Notes: a model not told the origin generated them from the letters alone. A DNA stretch of 64,000 nt from Robiginitomaculum sp. (GCA_015485335.1 WFTT01000043.1:1-64000); one strand, 5' to 3'. Positions 40,068-51,672 are shown, counted from the first letter of the stretch. A program made the numbers and translations.

Positions 40068-40688
40068 TCAGGCCGGCTGGCGCAGCATCAGCCACATGGG
40101 CAGGCCATTGCCATCCACGTCAATATCCTCAACCACCTCAAAACCCCGGCCCCGGTAAAAGCCAAGATTCTGTGCTTTGGAATTTTCCAGATAGGCCGGC
40201 AGGCCGTGTTCATCACAATAACGCAACATGGGGGCCATTACCCGTTTGCCCAGCCCCTGTCCCTGAAAACGTGGATCCACAGCAATGGCAAACAGATAAA
40301 CATGTGCAAAGGGCGGATGTTTCGCATCCAGCCGGGCATCCAGATCCAGCGTGCGCCGTATGGCAGAGGGGCCACTATGACGCACCACCGACGCGGTCAG
40401 GCGCAGGGTAGGAAAAAAAGCAAAATTCTTGGATTGCCCGGGATGCAGCCACAGACAGGCGGCTTTATTCTCTCCATCCTCGTGCAGCAAGACGCCGCCG
40501 CCCCGGGGCAGATAGATATGCCGCGCCAAAAGTGAAAACATCAGTTTTTGCGGCTTGGGCGAACCAAGGGCCCAATTCATCACCGGGTCATCCGCAAACC
40601 CCTTTGCCATAACATTGGCCAAAGCCTCTATATCCGCATTATCACGGGTACAGGTCTTTATGTGTGGATCGGACATCGGGTCAGTCAT
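40068..40688 (-). CDS. GNAT family N-acetyltransferase
   Basis: YLFAIAVDPRFQGQGLGKRVMAPMLRYCDEHGLPAYLENSKAQNLGFYRGRGFEVVEDI. Confidence 0.88.
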   Translation of the reverse strand: MTDPMSDPHIKTCTRDNADIEALANVMAKGFADDPVMNWALGSPKPQKLMFSLLARHIYLPRGGGVLLHEDGENKAACLWLHPGQSKNFAFFPTLRLTASVVRHSGPSAIRRTLDLDARLDAKHPPFAHVYLFAIAVDPRFQGQGLGKRVMAPMLRYCDEHGLPAYLENSKAQNLGFYRGRGFEVVEDIDVDGNGLPMWLMLRQPA

Positions 40689-40737
40689 GGACGCAAGTCT
40701 AGCGTCCCTTTAGGCCAAGTCGAGCAGTCCGGAAAAT

Positions 40738-41901
40738 TTAATGGGGCCGCTCTTCATCACCCGTCATTTTATCCCAGAAACTGCGGGCTTTTTCGAAAAA
40801 GCCCTCATGTTCCGGATGGCAGCCAGGGCTGGATTCGGGGCAACATTCCTCACGAAAGGCATTGAGCAATTCTTTCTGGCGGGCACTCAGGTTTCGGGGG
40901 GTTTCCACAAACAGTTCGATAATCATGTCGCCGCGGCCACGGCCACGCAAATGGGGCATGCCTAACCCGCGCAAACGTAAACGTTTTCCGGTTTGCGCCC
41001 CTGGAGAAATATTGACCGACTTCTGCCCCCCATCAATGGTGGGCATTTTTATTTCGCCGCCCAGTGCCGCTGTGCACATGGGGGCCGGTGCCCGACAATA
41101 AAGATCAGCACCATCACGTTCAAAAAGTTCATGGGGGCGAATGGATACAAAAATATACAAATCACCCGGCGGACCGCCCCGGGCACCGGCTTCGCCTTCG
41201 CCAGCCAGGCGAATACGCATGCCGTCTTCAACCCCAGCAGGAATATTGACTGATAATTGCCGGCGTGTGGCCACCGTACCCACGCCATCGCATGAGGTAC
41301 AAGGTGTGCGGACGGTTTGCCCCTGTCCGCCACAGGTGCGGCAGGTCTGTTCCATGGTAAAGAGGCCCTGGCGCATACGAATGCGGCCGGCCCCCTGGCA
41401 GGTGGTACAGGTGTCAATTTCAGTACCTGGCTCTGCCCCATTACCATGACAGTTTTCACAGGTTTTGCTGGTCGGTACGGTAATCTTTACCTCGCGGCCC
41501 AAAAAAGCGTCTTCGAGATCAATTTCCAGTGGATAGCGCAGATCTGATCCACGTCCCGGTCCGGATTGCGCCCCACCACGGGCCCCGAAAATATCGCCAA
41601 AGGCATCGCCAAACACCTGACCGAAAATATCTGAAAAATCTGCCTGCGCGGCACCATTGCCGCCCCCATTGCCATCAAAGGCCGCATGACCATAACGATC
41701 ATAGGCAGAGCGTTTTTGCTCGTCCGACAAAATGCCATAGGCTTCGCTGATTTCCTTGAATTTCAGCTCGGCTTCGGGATCGTCCGGATTCTGATCCGGG
41801 TGATATTTCATCGCCAGCTTGCGATAGGCACTTTTCAGGCCCTTGCCGTCGACATTACGCGAAACGCCCAGGCTTTCGTAATAACAGGTCTTGGTGCTCA
41901 T
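40738..41901 (-). CDS. dnaJ: Molecular chaperone DnaJ
   Basis: J-domain with HPD and four CxxCxG-type zinc-finger repeats. Confidence 0.97.
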   Translation of the reverse strand: MSTKTCYYESLGVSRNVDGKGLKSAYRKLAMKYHPDQNPDDPEAELKFKEISEAYGILSDEQKRSAYDRYGHAAFDGNGGGNGAAQADFSDIFGQVFGDAFGDIFGARGGAQSGPGRGSDLRYPLEIDLEDAFLGREVKITVPTSKTCENCHGNGAEPGTEIDTCTTCQGAGRIRMRQGLFTMEQTCRTCGGQGQTVRTPCTSCDGVGTVATRRQLSVNIPAGVEDGMRIRLAGEGEAGARGGPPGDLYIFVSIRPHELFERDGADLYCRAPAPMCTAALGGEIKMPTIDGGQKSVNISPGAQTGKRLRLRGLGMPHLRGRGRGDMIIELFVETPRNLSARQKELLNAFREECCPESSPGCHPEHEGFFEKARSFWDKMTGDEERPH

Positions 41902-41970
41902 ACTGGTTTACCATTGATGATGAAGGCCACGGCAGCATATGCCGCCGTGGCCCCCATTATACATTAGACG

Positions 41971-43878
41971 TCAGGCGCTCTTTTGGTCGTCGTCGACTTC
42001 TTCGAACTCGGCGTCAACTACGTCTTCATCGCCGCCAGACGCATCACCCTGAATTTCATGTTCAGTGTCTTCCTGACCGGCGGAATAAATGGCTTCCCCT
42101 AGCTTCATGGCTGCCTGTGCCAAGGTTTGCGCCTTGGCGGAAATATCCGCCGCATCTTCACCCTCAAGAGCGGTTTTCAGATCTGCAAGAGCAGCTTCGA
42201 TGGCCGCCTTGTCTTCATCAGACACCTTGTCGCCATGCTCGGCCAGCTGCCCCTCGGTCTGGTGGACCAGGGCCTCGGCCTGATTTTTCGCCTCTACGGT
42301 TTCGCGGCGTTTTTTATCTTCCTCGGCATGAGACTCGGCTTCCTGGACCATCTTTTCGATGTCTTCATCGGAAAGACCGCCAGAAGCCTCAATGCGGATG
42401 GTTTGTTCTTTGCCGGTGGCCTTGTCCTTGGCTGAAACCGAGACAATGCCGTTGGCATCAATATCAAACGTCACTTCAATCTGTGGCACACCGCGCGGGC
42501 TGGGCGGAATGCCCACCAGGTCAAACTGGCCAAGGATTTTGTTATCCGCGGCCATTTCACGTTCACCTTGGAAGACCCGGATGGTCACCGCAGATTGATT
42601 GTCCTCGGCCGTGGAAAAGGTCTGGCTTTTCTTGGTCGGAATGGTGGTATTGCGATCGATCAGACGGGTAAACACGCCGCCCAGGGTTTCAATACCCAAA
42701 GACAGAGGCGTCACATCCAGCAACAGCACGTCTTTCACGTCGCCCTGCAGCACGCCGCCCTGAATGGCAGCACCCATGGCCACCACTTCATCGGGGTTCA
42801 CCCCCTTATGTGGTTCGCGGCCAAAGAATTTTTTCACTTCTTCCTGCACCTTGGGCATGCGGGTCTGGCCACCGACCAGGATGACCTCGTCAATGTCCTT
42901 TGCCGTCAGGCCAGCATCTTTCAAGGCCTTCTTGCACGGATCAATGGAGCGTTTGATCAGATCCGCCACCAAGGTTTCTAGCTTGGCGCGGGTGATCTTC
43001 ATGGTCAGGTGCTTGGGCCCGGAGGCATCCGCAGTAATAAAGGGCAGATTGACCTCGTACTGGCTGGCAGAAGACAGCTCTTTCTTGGCTTTTTCCGCTT
43101 CTTCGCGCAGACGCTGGATGGCCAGCTTGTCTTTGCGCAAATCCACGCCGTGTTCTTTTTTGAACTCGTCGGCAAGGTAATCCACAATGCGCATATCAAA
43201 GTCTTCACCACCCAGGAACGTATCCCCATTGGTGGATTTTACTTCGAAAACGCCATCGCCAATTTCCAGAATGGATACGTCAAACGTACCCCCACCAAGG
43301 TCATAAACCGCGATGGTTTTGCCGTCTTCCTTGTCAAAACCATAGGCCAGCGCCGCCGCCGTTGGTTCGTTGATAATGCGCAGTACTTCCAGACCGGCGA
43401 TTTTACCGGCGTCCTTGGTGGCCTGACGCTGGGCATCATTAAAATAGGCCGGGACCGTGATCACCGCCTGGGTAACCGGCGCCCCCAGATAGCTTTCGGC
43501 GGTTTCCTTCATCTTTTGCAGGATAAAGGCGGAAATTTCGGATGGGGACAGTTTTTTGTCGCGCCCCTGCACCCAGGCATCCCCATTAGGACCGGGAACA
43601 ATCTTATAAGGTACCATGGCGGCATCTTTTTTCACCATGGGGTCGTCCATTTTGCGGCCAATCAGGCGCTTGATGGCGAAAAAGGTTTGTTCTGGATTGG
43701 TGACCGCCTGACGTCGGGCGGTTTGACCGATCAGGCGTTCGCCGTCTTCGGTAAAGGCAACCACGGACGGGGTCGTGCGCATGCCTTCTGCATTTTCAAT
43801 AACTTTAGGATTTTTGCCGTCCATAACGGACACGCAAGAATTGGTTGTACCAAGGTCAATACCTATGACTTTGCTCAT
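41971..43878 (-). CDS. dnaK: Molecular chaperone DnaK
   Basis: [42 protein letters not shown]. Confidence 0.98.
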   Translation of the reverse strand: MSKVIGIDLGTTNSCVSVMDGKNPKVIENAEGMRTTPSVVAFTEDGERLIGQTARRQAVTNPEQTFFAIKRLIGRKMDDPMVKKDAAMVPYKIVPGPNGDAWVQGRDKKLSPSEISAFILQKMKETAESYLGAPVTQAVITVPAYFNDAQRQATKDAGKIAGLEVLRIINEPTAAALAYGFDKEDGKTIAVYDLGGGTFDVSILEIGDGVFEVKSTNGDTFLGGEDFDMRIVDYLADEFKKEHGVDLRKDKLAIQRLREEAEKAKKELSSASQYEVNLPFITADASGPKHLTMKITRAKLETLVADLIKRSIDPCKKALKDAGLTAKDIDEVILVGGQTRMPKVQEEVKKFFGREPHKGVNPDEVVAMGAAIQGGVLQGDVKDVLLLDVTPLSLGIETLGGVFTRLIDRNTTIPTKKSQTFSTAEDNQSAVTIRVFQGEREMAADNKILGQFDLVGIPPSPRGVPQIEVTFDIDANGIVSVSAKDKATGKEQTIRIEASGGLSDEDIEKMVQEAESHAEEDKKRRETVEAKNQAEALVHQTEGQLAEHGDKVSDEDKAAIEAALADLKTALEGEDAADISAKAQTLAQAAMKLGEAIYSAGQEDTEHEIQGDASGGDEDVVDAEFEEVDDDQKSA

Positions 43879-43988
43879 ATCTTTCTCCTTTGCGGCAGAT
43901 CAGATCGGGTAGCCCGTTTGTGGCACCACCCCTGTGTGATCTCCTTGTTTTCATTCTTAATCCATGGCTCGTAAGCCGTTCGACACGG

Positions 43989-44017
43989 ATATGGGAAAAG
44001 TTTTGCACAACCGCAAG
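43989..44017 (-). promoter_or_regulatory. Candidate RpoH (sigma32) promoter of dnaK-dnaJ
   Basis: On minus strand CTTGCGG-N14-TCCCATAT, about 110 nt upstream of dnaK. Confidence 0.5.
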
Positions 44018-44198
44018 GGCTGTAAGGGTTATATGGTGGCCGATTATTACTAATTTGTGCAGGAAAAAGCGCTTTTTGGCGGGTTTTCGTGCAAATCATG
44101 GCATTTTGCCGCACAGATATGGTCGCACAGAACATCTGGAACTCTATGGCAAAAAAGCATATCGCATTGGCAGTCAGGCCTTTGCCCCCCATAATCAC

Positions 44199-44825
44199 AT
44201 GATGAATACTGGGTTTCAGCTTCCCGACGGATTTTTGTTATTGCCGGGCTATTTTGACCGCCCGGCGCAGGAAGATCTGTTGTACCGGGTGCGCAAGGCG
44301 GTGCAGGCTGCACCTCTGTACCGCCCGGTCATGCCACGCACCGGAAAACCTTTGAGTGTGCGCATGAGCAATTTTGGACCCCTGGGGTGGATCACCTCCA
44401 AGGAAGGCTATCGCTATGCCCCGCACCATCCGCGCACCAATAAACCCTGGCCGCCTTTGCCCGATTGCCTGGCCGTGCTGTGGGACGATGTGGCCAACTG
44501 GCCAGATCCGCCTCAGGCCTGTCTGATCAACTATTATGATGAAAAGGCTCGTCTGGGCCTGCATGTAGATGCCGATGAAAAGGCGGCCAATGCCCCCATA
44601 GTATCTGTATCCCTGGGGGACCAGGCATTATTTCGTCTGGGCGGCCCAAGGCGAAATGATCCCACCCGGTCCTTGCGATTATTCTCTGGGGATGTGGTGG
44701 TCCTTGGCGGCGCGGCGCGCCATTGCTATCACGGGGTAGATCGAATCTATCCAAACACATCCACCCTTTTATCAAAGGGTGGACGCATCAACCTGACTAT
44801 GCGCGTCGTCGGAAGGAACATATAG
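44199..44825 (+). CDS. alkB: Alpha-ketoglutarate-dependent DNA oxidative demethylase AlkB
   Basis: [32 protein letters not shown] (HxD), [11 protein letters not shown] (RxNxTxR); first Met of the conserved part at 44199. Confidence 0.93.
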   Translation: MMNTGFQLPDGFLLLPGYFDRPAQEDLLYRVRKAVQAAPLYRPVMPRTGKPLSVRMSNFGPLGWITSKEGYRYAPHHPRTNKPWPPLPDCLAVLWDDVANWPDPPQACLINYYDEKARLGLHVDADEKAANAPIVSVSLGDQALFRLGGPRRNDPTRSLRLFSGDVVVLGGAARHCYHGVDRIYPNTSTLLSKGGRINLTMRVVGRNI

Positions 44826-44826
44826 A

Positions 44827-45936
44827 ATGAAAACACGAGCCGCCATTGCCTTTGAGGCCACCAAACCACTGGTTATTGACGAGGTGGATCTGGACGGACC
44901 CAAAACCGGCGAGGTTCTGATCGAGATCAAAGCCACTGGTATTTGCCATACCGATGCCTTCACCCTGTCTGGCGGGGATCCCGAGGGACTTTTCCCCTCG
45001 GTCCTGGGTCATGAAGGGGCTGGCGTAGTGCTGGAATGCGGTCCTGGCGTTACCTCGGTTAAGACCGGCGATCATGTGATCCCGCTCTATACACCGGAAT
45101 GCCGTGAATGCGAGTATTGCCTGAATCCCAAGACCAATTTGTGCCAGGCCATTCGTGAAACCCAGGGCGCCGGTCTGATGCCGGACGGTACGTCGCGCCT
45201 GTCTTATCAGGGCAAACCTTTATTTCACTATATGGGGTGTTCAACCTTCGCCAATCACGCGGTCATGCCGGAAATTGCCCTGGCCAAAGTACGAAAAGAC
45301 GCCCCGTTTGATAAAATCTGTACCATTGGTTGCGGCGTTACCACTGGCTTGGGCGCAGTGATGTTTTCCGCCAAAGTTGAACCCGGCTCCACCGTGGTGG
45401 TGTTTGGCCTGGGCGGTATTGGCCTGAATGTTATTCAGGGAGCCAAAATGGTGGGCGCCCGCCAAATCATCGGTGTGGACATCAACCCGGACAAACGCCC
45501 CATGGCAGAGAAATTCGGCATGACTGATTTCGTAAACCCGAATGAAATCAAAGGCGAACTGGTTGGCCGCCTGGTGGAACTGACCGGCGGCGGGGCGGAT
45601 TATACGTTTGAATGCATTGGTAATGTACAGGTGATGCGCGACGCGCTGGAATGCTGTCACAAGGGATGGGGCGAAAGCTATATCATCGGCGTTGCCGGAG
45701 CCGGGCAGGAAATATCCACCCGGCCGTTTCAGCTGGTCACCGGACGATCATGGCGCGGCACGGCCTTTGGCGGTGCCAGAGGGCGCACAGACGTTCCCAA
45801 GATTGTTGACATGTATATGGAAGGCCGCATCAACATAGATGACCTGGTTACCCATACCCTTTCGCTTGAGCAAATCAATCATGGATTTGACCTCATGCAC
45901 GAAGGCAAGAGCATCCGATCTGTCGTTATCTACTAG
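44827..45936 (+). CDS. adhC: S-(hydroxymethyl)glutathione dehydrogenase / class III alcohol dehydrogenase
   Basis: [68 protein letters not shown]. Confidence 0.96.
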   Translation: MKTRAAIAFEATKPLVIDEVDLDGPKTGEVLIEIKATGICHTDAFTLSGGDPEGLFPSVLGHEGAGVVLECGPGVTSVKTGDHVIPLYTPECRECEYCLNPKTNLCQAIRETQGAGLMPDGTSRLSYQGKPLFHYMGCSTFANHAVMPEIALAKVRKDAPFDKICTIGCGVTTGLGAVMFSAKVEPGSTVVVFGLGGIGLNVIQGAKMVGARQIIGVDINPDKRPMAEKFGMTDFVNPNEIKGELVGRLVELTGGGADYTFECIGNVQVMRDALECCHKGWGESYIIGVAGAGQEISTRPFQLVTGRSWRGTAFGGARGRTDVPKIVDMYMEGRINIDDLVTHTLSLEQINHGFDLMHEGKSIRSVVIY

Positions 45937-45975
45937 CCCCATGACCGTGTGAGCGGATCTTGTACACATATACAA

Positions 45976-46003
45976 AAAAGGCCGGGGAGAACCCCGGCCT
46001 TTT
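45976..46003. terminator. Bidirectional Rho-independent terminator between convergent genes
   Basis: aaaaggccgggg-agaa-ccccggcctttt perfect 12-bp stem with A/T flanks. Confidence 0.9.
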
Positions 46004-46025
46004 CCGTTTGATAGTAGGTTCGAGC

Positions 46026-49000
46026 CTAGAAGCGCGAACGAACACGAAGGGTGTAGGTACGACCCAGACGTTCAACGTTGGTGAAGTAGCCAGCGGCTTC
46101 TTCATACACATTCGGCTTACGGTTGGTGATGTTATCAACACCGAGCTGAATGGACGTGCTGTCCTTGATTGTATAGGCCAGCGAGCCGTTGTGAATGACC
46201 CGAGAGCCAAATTTAACAATCTGGTCGTTTTCATCAAGCACATAGGAGTTACCCAGCGTGTTGAACACGGGGCTGTCTTGATAGCTGATGCGCCAGAACG
46301 CACGCCACGGACCACGAACGTAGGTGGTATCCCAAGTTCCCTGCCATTTCGGATCGTTAAAGGTACCGATCGGATCGCTAGGCAGTTCGTCAAGAACCTG
46401 AACCTGGTTGGTGATGCCGCGCAGCAATTGCAGACGGAAACCAATTTCACCAAGATCATTTTTGGTCCATTTGGCCCCCTTGAACAGCTTACTGGCTTCA
46501 ATAGCGTCAGCAACATCAAAGTGGTAGGAACCTTGAACCTGCAGGCCCTGATATTTGGAAAGACCGGCATTAAGCTGTGACGTTTTACCAAAGACCACCT
46601 GACCAGAAGCATCACGACGGAACAGGTCCGGGCTACAGAACGGATTGTTCGGGAAGCTTGGGCTGTCGAAACAGGCCTGCATGATCTGCGTCAGGCTAAG
46701 TGGCGTAATCCGATCTTTGATTTTGATGCGGAAGAAATCCACTTGCAAGGACAGATTTGGTACCCAGCGTGGCTGCAAAATACCACCAATGTTGAATGAA
46801 CGCGAACGTTCTGGCAGCAAGTTGGGGTTACCCTCGTCAGCGCCAATAATGGTGGCGTTCACGATGTTAGAGGTAAATGGCTGGGTAATGCCAATCGCGG
46901 CACAGTTGGCTGCCCGGGTTGCCGGATCAGGACCACCGGTGATGAAGCGTTCATCACAAGGGTCAGAGGCAAACAGGAAAGCCTGAACGGATGGTGAGAA
47001 CAACTCAACCAGCGCAGGTGACCGGATAGCCGAAGTATACGAGGCCCGGAAGATAATGTCTTCAACCGGTGCCCAACGGCCACCAATTTCATACACGTTA
47101 TCCGTAGAGGAGTTCGCTTTGATCCGGTCCAGGTTTGCAACGCGGTTGTTCACCCGACGACCAGAAGCCGTCAGTTCCAACAGGTGCATGCCAGGAATGT
47201 TCATGCCAGGTTCGGTAATCGGAACCAGCACTTCGCCGTAGGCTTCATAGGTCTTGGTTTGACCACCGGTCGCCAGGAATGGCGAAGAACGAGTGATATT
47301 CAAAGCCGTACCCAGACCCGGCGTAAACGCAGCGCGGTCACGACGGTTTTCAAAGCCAATGTTGAAGTTGATCCAACCGGCAGGCAGTTTGAACAGATCA
47401 CCGCCAAAGTTGGCTGTAAACACGCGCTGAGCGATGTTTGAAGACGTGATCCGCGGTGCACCATTGATAAAAGCAATGGCTTCGGGACTACCGGCACCTT
47501 CACCAAACAGGTTCAGAGGCACACAACCGTCGGCGTATGGCAGACCGTCATCCTGGGCACCATTGCCACCAGCAAAGCTGTTGACGCCGGTAAAGTTGCC
47601 AGAAGCAATATCGGCACTTACGCGACAGATGATGTCACCACGGTTAATGCCGGAAACACCACTGAGACCATCACGGTTCAGTACGTCAAGAGCGTCGGTA
47701 AGGTTGGCAGCGGCACCAGCGTTTACAATGCCTTGCAACAGAGCATCATCAACACGAACCGCGTCGATGGCGTTAAAGAAACGACCATCAACAATACCAA
47801 ACCGGCGGGTTTCAACATCGGAGCTACCAAACACGGCAGAAACATCCCAGCCGAAGTTACGACCAGCGGCTTCGAAATCACCTTCCAGAGCCGTTACCAG
47901 ACGCCAGGTGTGGTTTTCGGTAGAGTTAGCACCAGAATTAACAATGTCATTGTTAAAGCGGTTAACCCAGAAGCTGCTCAGGCCATTGCCTTCGAGAATG
48001 CCACGAGCCTGTGACGTCAAGAACGGGTTATCCGTGGTAAAGCGCAGAGCACCGGATTCACCACCAAACGCAAAGGTTTGGAAACCGCCCTGGTTAACCA
48101 GTTCCGTAGCACGGGAGTTGGCATAGGTGGTTTGAACAACCGCGCGGACATTAGGAAGAATGTCATAGTGGCTGTTTGAAGACATCACGACGCGTTGCAG
48201 CGGAGAACGGATTTGCGCAACACTGTCAAAGAAGTCGATGCCGCAAGTTCCGCCTTGGGAGAAGAACAAGGAGCTGGCCCCTGGAGATTCGCCAGGAACA
48301 CAAGAGCTCAGCGTGCCATCGGGATTAAACTGATAGAAGTTCCCATCAGCAAGAGAGCCAAGACCAATTGACGGAATGGTGAAGGGGCTTGGTGAAACCG
48401 AACCACCTGGGCCAAACAGTTGAACGTTCTGATCAAAGAATACGCGACGGAAGGTATCTGCATCGCCGTCACCATCAATGTCATCAGGCTGGCCGTCACC
48501 ATTAAGGTCTTGCGTACCAAAGTTAACCAGGTTCGGGTCACCAGTGAAGAAACGAGGACGCTTGCTCAGCAGGCCGCCCTTTTGTTCGTTATATTCAACC
48601 GAGAAAGTGGTGTTACCGCGACCGTCCGGCGTGTTGGCACCGAAAACAGCCTGGGCCTGATAGGTTGGGAAGTCGGCTTTTTCAGTAAGACCGAACTGGC
48701 CACCCATTTCAAAACCTTCATAGTCATCACGCAGGATAACGTTCAGGGTACCGGCGATAGCATCAGAACCGTAAATCGCAGCACCGGCGAGCGGCACAAC
48801 TTCGACACGGTCGATCATGGCAACCGGGATGGAGTTCAGGTCAACCTGCAAACCACCTGAGGAACCAAAGGTAACCGGCACGTTTGAGGATACAAAACGA
48901 CGGCCATCAACCAGGGTCAATGTACGCTGGGTACCCAGATCAAAAAGGTCAACATAGTTCTGACCAACCGTGAAAGTGTTTTGAGCACCGTCCGGCGTAA

Positions 49001-49304
49001 TGCCGTTACCAAACGCAGGAATTTCGTTCAACGCATCGGCAATGTTGGTAAATGCCCGTTTGTCAAACTCTTCGGTGTCCACGCTGATGGCAGGACGCAC
49101 GGTGTCGATGCCGGCGCGTTTAATGCGCGAACCGGTAACCGTGATCAGTTCTTCGGTCTTGCCGGTATCGTCGTCCGCGGCCTGGTCCGTTGTTTCCTGC
49201 GCAAACGCAGCTCCACCTAGGCTGAGCGCCACAGCGGATACGCCTGTCGCAAGCATTAGGCGGAAACCTATTGCCCGGCGTTCCATTTCATTATTATCAG
49301 TCAT
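46026..49304 (-). CDS. TonB-dependent receptor (about 1090 aa)
   Basis: Signal peptide, TEELITVTGSRIKR TonB box/plug start, plug LVDGRRFVSS...YGSDAIAGTLNVILR, C-terminal aromatic YTLRVRSRF. Confidence 0.93.
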   Translation of the reverse strand: MTDNNEMERRAIGFRLMLATGVSAVALSLGGAAFAQETTDQAADDDTGKTEELITVTGSRIKRAGIDTVRPAISVDTEEFDKRAFTNIADALNEIPAFGNGITPDGAQNTFTVGQNYVDLFDLGTQRTLTLVDGRRFVSSNVPVTFGSSGGLQVDLNSIPVAMIDRVEVVPLAGAAIYGSDAIAGTLNVILRDDYEGFEMGGQFGLTEKADFPTYQAQAVFGANTPDGRGNTTFSVEYNEQKGGLLSKRPRFFTGDPNLVNFGTQDLNGDGQPDDIDGDGDADTFRRVFFDQNVQLFGPGGSVSPSPFTIPSIGLGSLADGNFYQFNPDGTLSSCVPGESPGASSLFFSQGGTCGIDFFDSVAQIRSPLQRVVMSSNSHYDILPNVRAVVQTTYANSRATELVNQGGFQTFAFGGESGALRFTTDNPFLTSQARGILEGNGLSSFWVNRFNNDIVNSGANSTENHTWRLVTALEGDFEAAGRNFGWDVSAVFGSSDVETRRFGIVDGRFFNAIDAVRVDDALLQGIVNAGAAANLTDALDVLNRDGLSGVSGINRGDIICRVSADIASGNFTGVNSFAGGNGAQDDGLPYADGCVPLNLFGEGAGSPEAIAFINGAPRITSSNIAQRVFTANFGGDLFKLPAGWINFNIGFENRRDRAAFTPGLGTALNITRSSPFLATGGQTKTYEAYGEVLVPITEPGMNIPGMHLLELTASGRRVNNRVANLDRIKANSSTDNVYEIGGRWAPVEDIIFRASYTSAIRSPALVELFSPSVQAFLFASDPCDERFITGGPDPATRAANCAAIGITQPFTSNIVNATIIGADEGNPNLLPERSRSFNIGGILQPRWVPNLSLQVDFFRIKIKDRITPLSLTQIMQACFDSPSFPNNPFCSPDLFRRDASGQVVFGKTSQLNAGLSKYQGLQVQGSYHFDVADAIEASKLFKGAKWTKNDLGEIGFRLQLLRGITNQVQVLDELPSDPIGTFNDPKWQGTWDTTYVRGPWRAFWRISYQDSPVFNTLGNSYVLDENDQIVKFGSRVIHNGSLAYTIKDSTSIQLGVDNITNRKPNVYEEAAGYFTNVERLGRTYTLRVRSRF

Positions 49305-49750
49305 CAAAGATGCCCCTTTTTCTCTTTCTCGCAAAAAGGGGTTAAAAATATTTCGACCGACAAGCCTATACAGCGCAATACCATTGCCACTGACACCTGC
49401 AAAATCGGTCTATAGATCCCTAACCCCAGACAACTGCCAAAACCCGGCAATATGCCTCCTTGGTCAAGGAAATATATGTGAGGCCGCCCTGTCAATCGAC
49501 TGCCCCACTTTAGGTCTTCAGGACGACACGATAACATGACATTGTGACGTTTTTGCATCACTGCTGCGTGTTTACGGTTGTTTTCATGAAAAAAATTCCC
49601 CTGTCCCGTTTTGATCTTATCCGCCAGAACCGGACAAACAGGGTCGGCAATTTTGCACACCGGGCTCTACTCGACAGCGGCGAATGGGTGCGGCACAATG
49701 CAAAATTCATCATGCTTCGTGCGATGACAGATTATTTGTGGGAGTAACAC

Positions 49751-50437
49751 ATGCGTTTTTTGATCGCTTCGGGCATTGCCGCCCTGGCCCTGCTCAATGC
49801 CCCTAGCCTGATGGCACAGGAACTGTCTATTGAAGAGGCCCTGGGCCTGTGTATGAAAGTTGGGAACCCACAGGACCGACTTGCATGTTTTGAAGCCCTG
49901 GCCCGCGCCGCCAATCCGGCAAAACCAACCACCATGTCCAAACACCAACCACCGGCACCTGCCAGTCCCCCGGCGGCAGAACCGGCCAACACCCCAAGCA
50001 AGAGCGCAGCGGCCCAAACCACCGACCCCGCCACAACCCAAACCACAGCGCAAACCAAAAGCGTTGCCGGTCTGGAGGTTAAAACCAAAAAGAAACGCCG
50101 TGGCCTGTTTCCGTTCAATCGCCTGAAAAAGTCAACGCAGAAATATATTTTCGTCAAACCCGGCGAGGCGCCGCCAACCAAGGTCACCCGCGCCCCCAAA
50201 CAGGTTAAGCGCGTTGCCTATGACGGCAAGGTGCTCAAGGCCTGGCGCAATGCGGTTGGCGATCTCTATATCGCGCTCGATAATGGCGAGGTCTGGAAAC
50301 ATGCCGACCCTGGCCAGCCCCGCATACCCAAACCCAATGCCGGCATACGCATGAAACCCGGCATGGCCGGGGCCTGGTTTATGAGTTTTGCTAACAAAAG
50401 TCCCCGCATCCGGGTCCGGCTAATTCGCAGCAAATAA
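49751..50437 (+). CDS. Secreted hypothetical protein, paralogue A of the 58767-59378 product
   Basis: Signal peptide; C-x10-RLACFEAL; C-terminal LDNGEVWKHADPGQPRIPKP..IRMKPGMAGAWFMSFANKSPRIRVRLIR. Confidence 0.8.
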   Translation: MRFLIASGIAALALLNAPSLMAQELSIEEALGLCMKVGNPQDRLACFEALARAANPAKPTTMSKHQPPAPASPPAAEPANTPSKSAAAQTTDPATTQTTAQTKSVAGLEVKTKKKRRGLFPFNRLKKSTQKYIFVKPGEAPPTKVTRAPKQVKRVAYDGKVLKAWRNAVGDLYIALDNGEVWKHADPGQPRIPKPNAGIRMKPGMAGAWFMSFANKSPRIRVRLIRSK

Positions 50438-50496
50438 GATATTCAGAGCCATCGGCACCACCTAGTCTGAATTAAGAGTATAAAGCGTCAGAGGGA

Positions 50497-51672
50497 GTGC
50501 TAAACATGCCTCTAAACGACAGTCAGATAGCAGCCTTAAACCAACAGGGCGTAGCCGCACTTAAAAGTGGAAAGGCAATAGAGGCGCGACGGCATTTCGA
50601 AGACATTATTGCTTTCACGAAAAATAGTCCCGGGGCCTATCTGGGTCTGGCCTATGCCTGCAACCAGATGAGCGATGCCAAGGCTATGCTGGAGGCGCTG
50701 GATCAAGTGTTGAAACTTCAGCCTACCAATGTATATGCATTGTTACTCAAGGCTGATTACCTGCAAATCAGTGGAAAAAAACGTCAGGCCTTATCATTTT
50801 ATCAGGGCGCGCTTACGGCGGCAGGACGTTTGCAGCTTGTTCCAGAAGATATGAAAGCTGGGTTAGAACGCGCCCAACAGGCCGTGCAGAACAGCGCCAA
50901 GGAATATAAGGACTTTTTATATAACTCTTTGCGTAATAAAGGCATTGAAGTAGAAAAAACCAGCCGGCAGTTTTTAATGTCCTTCAATCTGGCCGTCGGC
51001 GAAACCCAGCTTTTTTTACAACAACCTACGCGCTATTATTTTCCCGAACTACCACAGATCCAGTTCTATGAACGTACTGATTTTGATTGGGTGGAAGATC
51101 TGGAAGCCGCTACCGGTGACATACGCGAAGAACTGATGCATGTGCTTCGTGAAGACGCACAATTTCCCCCCTATCTTGCCGATGTTGAGGGAATCGCACA
51201 CTTGAACAATCGTGAACTTATAGATAATCCTGCCTGGGGTGCCTTTTTCTTTTGGAAAAACGGTCCCTTTATGGAACAAAATGCAGAGCGCTGTCCAAAA
51301 ACCCTGGCTGCTCTTAAAAAAATTGATATGCCTTACATCGCTAATCACAGCCCGAGTGCGCTTTTTTCATTACTCAAGGGCGGCACCCACATCCCTCCTC
51401 ATAACGGCATGCTAAATACACGCCTGATTTGTCATTTACCACTAATCGTACCTGAAAACTGTGGAACCTTGCGCGTCGGCTCTGAGTCCCGCCCCTGGGT
51501 TGAGGGAGAGGTTCTCATCTTTGATGATTCTATCGAACACGAAGCAGTCAACAATAGTAGCAAAACCCGTGTGGTTCTTCTGTTTGATATCTGGAGACCA
51601 GAATTATCTTTAGAAGACAGAGCCTTCGTTACGGCCCTTCTGGAGTCTTCAAATGAGTACACGCGGGATTAA
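50497..51672 (+). CDS. TPR domain plus aspartyl/asparaginyl beta-hydroxylase domain protein
   Basis: TPR repeats then FSLLKGGTHIPPHNGMLNTRLICHLPL...GEVLIFDDSIEHEAVNNSSKTRVVLLFDIWRPELS. Confidence 0.88.
   Translation: MLNMPLNDSQIAALNQQGVAALKSGKAIEARRHFEDIIAFTKNSPGAYLGLAYACNQMSDAKAMLEALDQVLKLQPTNVYALLLKADYLQISGKKRQALSFYQGALTAAGRLQLVPEDMKAGLERAQQAVQNSAKEYKDFLYNSLRNKGIEVEKTSRQFLMSFNLAVGETQLFLQQPTRYYFPELPQIQFYERTDFDWVEDLEAATGDIREELMHVLREDAQFPPYLADVEGIAHLNNRELIDNPAWGAFFFWKNGPFMEQNAERCPKTLAALKKIDMPYIANHSPSALFSLLKGGTHIPPHNGMLNTRLICHLPLIVPENCGTLRVGSESRPWVEGEVLIFDDSIEHEAVNNSSKTRVVLLFDIWRPELSLEDRAFVTALLESSNEYTRD

Noticed and set aside
43009-43974. 321-aa plus-strand ORF over dnaK
   Set aside because: Shadow ORF on the opposite strand of highly conserved dnaK
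47434-48126. 230-aa plus-strand ORF
   Set aside because: Shadow of TonB receptor 1; no domain logic
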